A stretch of DNA of 54,277 bases. Origin: an uncultured bacterium (GTDB lineage: Bacteria; Bacteroidota; Ignavibacteria; Ignavibacteriales; Melioribacteraceae). Shown piece after piece: positions 53,773 to 54,277 of this stretch; position 1 is the first letter of the stretch; every line of letters starts with the position of its first letter. The position numbers were made by a program, and so were the translations under genes. The stretch is from the NCBI GenBank assembly GCA_937936675.1, contig CALDDL010000054.1, forward strand, positions 1 through 54,277, in the 5' to 3' direction. The notes under the pieces were generated by a model that was not told the origin of the DNA, made no database searches, and saw only the letters and a list, made by a program, of their open reading frames with translations.

Positions 53773-54275
53773 TTATTTTCACTTAATTTTATTCTAATAT
53801 CGACCACAGAAAAATCTCCTTCTTCTGTATATATCATCGGATTAAAATCGAATTCAATTATATTTTTATTTTCTACTAACATCTTAGCCGAAGAAAAAAT
53901 TATCTCTTTTAATTTTTTAATATCGGCAGGTGCTTCACCCCTTACTCCTTTTAATATTTTTCCCATCTTCGTAGAATTTATCATATCATCAATATCATCT
54001 TCTGATAAATATGCCGATTTAAGAGAAGTATCATCGAATACTTCCACATACTTTCCTCCGCTGCCGAACATTATCATAGGACCAAAAGAGGGGTCTCTGA
54101 ATCCACCTATTAAAATTTCATGTTTCGGTTTTAAGAATGATTGAATTAGATATGAATCCACTTTATAATTTTTGCTGCTAAAATTTTTCTCTATTAAATT
54201 AGCTGCGTTTAATAATTCTTCTTTGTTTTTTATGTTAAGTTTAACTGCATCCAATTCCGATTTATGAATTACATC
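53769..54275 (-). CDS. ATP-grasp acyl-CoA synthetase (NDP-forming) C-terminal part (5' partial)
   Basis: The frame is open through the right edge: DVIHKSELDAVKLNIKNKEE is the family's typical iHKSdxGGVxLn segment, so the TTG at 54254 is internal. The rest (EILIGGFRDPSFGPMIMFGS, NIIEFDFNPMIY) is the end of the ATP-grasp_5 domain of NDP-forming acetyl/acyl-CoA synthetases, which make acyl-CoA with ATP or run backwards to make ATP. GG in GGV is DA here. The 3' end overlaps glgA by 4 bp. Confidence 0.85.
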   Translation of the reverse strand, partial: DVIHKSELDAVKLNIKNKEELLNAANLIEKNFSSKNYKVDSYLIQSFLKPKHEILIGGFRDPSFGPMIMFGSGGKYVEVFDDTSLKSAYLSEDDIDDMINSTKMGKILKGVRGEAPADIKKLKEIIFSSAKMLVENKNIIEFDFNPMIYTEEGDFSVVDIRIKLSENK

Positions 54276-54277
54276 AC

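Overview
The window is AT-rich bacterial chromosome, most likely from the Ignavibacteria or a close relative within the Bacteroidota/Chlorobi group. The evidence is: three exported proteins ending in a type IX secretion (T9SS) sorting domain with the NYPNPFNP signature, DUF4252 and DUF5916 proteins, an ECF sigma/anti-sigma cassette, and TAnnTTTG-type promoter boxes of the Bacteroidota kind. No rRNA or tRNA gene was seen.

The right part holds the replication origin. dnaA (minus strand) is flanked on both sides by clusters of DnaA boxes. Downstream on the same strand run dnaN, recF, a DUF721/DciA gene, gyrB, gyrA and a Cys/Met-type PLP lyase that overlaps gyrA, closed by a strong terminator near 38960. 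Right of the origin lie an asparaginase, a HEGGH membrane protein and a sugar transferase on the plus strand. The sugar transferase overlaps tail-to-tail with a minus-strand NAD-dependent epimerase, which is followed by glycogen synthase and a partial ATP-grasp acyl-CoA synthetase.

Left of the origin are a three-gene minus-strand operon of exported peptidases (two M1 paralogues and an S8 subtilase with T9SS tail), mscL and an NhaD-type antiporter. Next comes a complete TetR-HlyD-ABC-ABC-permease-permease exporter resembling E. coli CecR/YbhGFSR, preceded by an array of four operator half-sites. Further left is an accessory stretch (about 18.6-23.9 kb). It contains a MauE-type membrane protein that has lost the middle of a C-terminal thioredoxin domain, a cysteine-rich exported protein, two paralogous T9SS cargo proteins, a methyltransferase and a CRISPR-like pair of repeats. 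Housekeeping genes (nfu, an RsmI-like methylase, proS, trkH) and two metabolic enzymes separate this from the far-left block.

The most notable locus is at 7.1-10.6 kb: a minus-strand pair encoding a RecQ-type helicase fused to a ComF-like phosphoribosyltransferase, followed 9 bp later by a divergent DprA/SLOG protein, next to a broken D12-class adenine methylase. A PRTase paired with a DprA-like protein recalls the ShosTA anti-phage module. The added RecQ helicase would make this a variant, so I regard it as the best candidate for an uncharacterised defence or DNA-uptake system. The far left carries a patatin/Omp85 outer-membrane protein (5' end outside the window), the sigma/anti-sigma/DUF4252 operon and a large DUF5916 protein.
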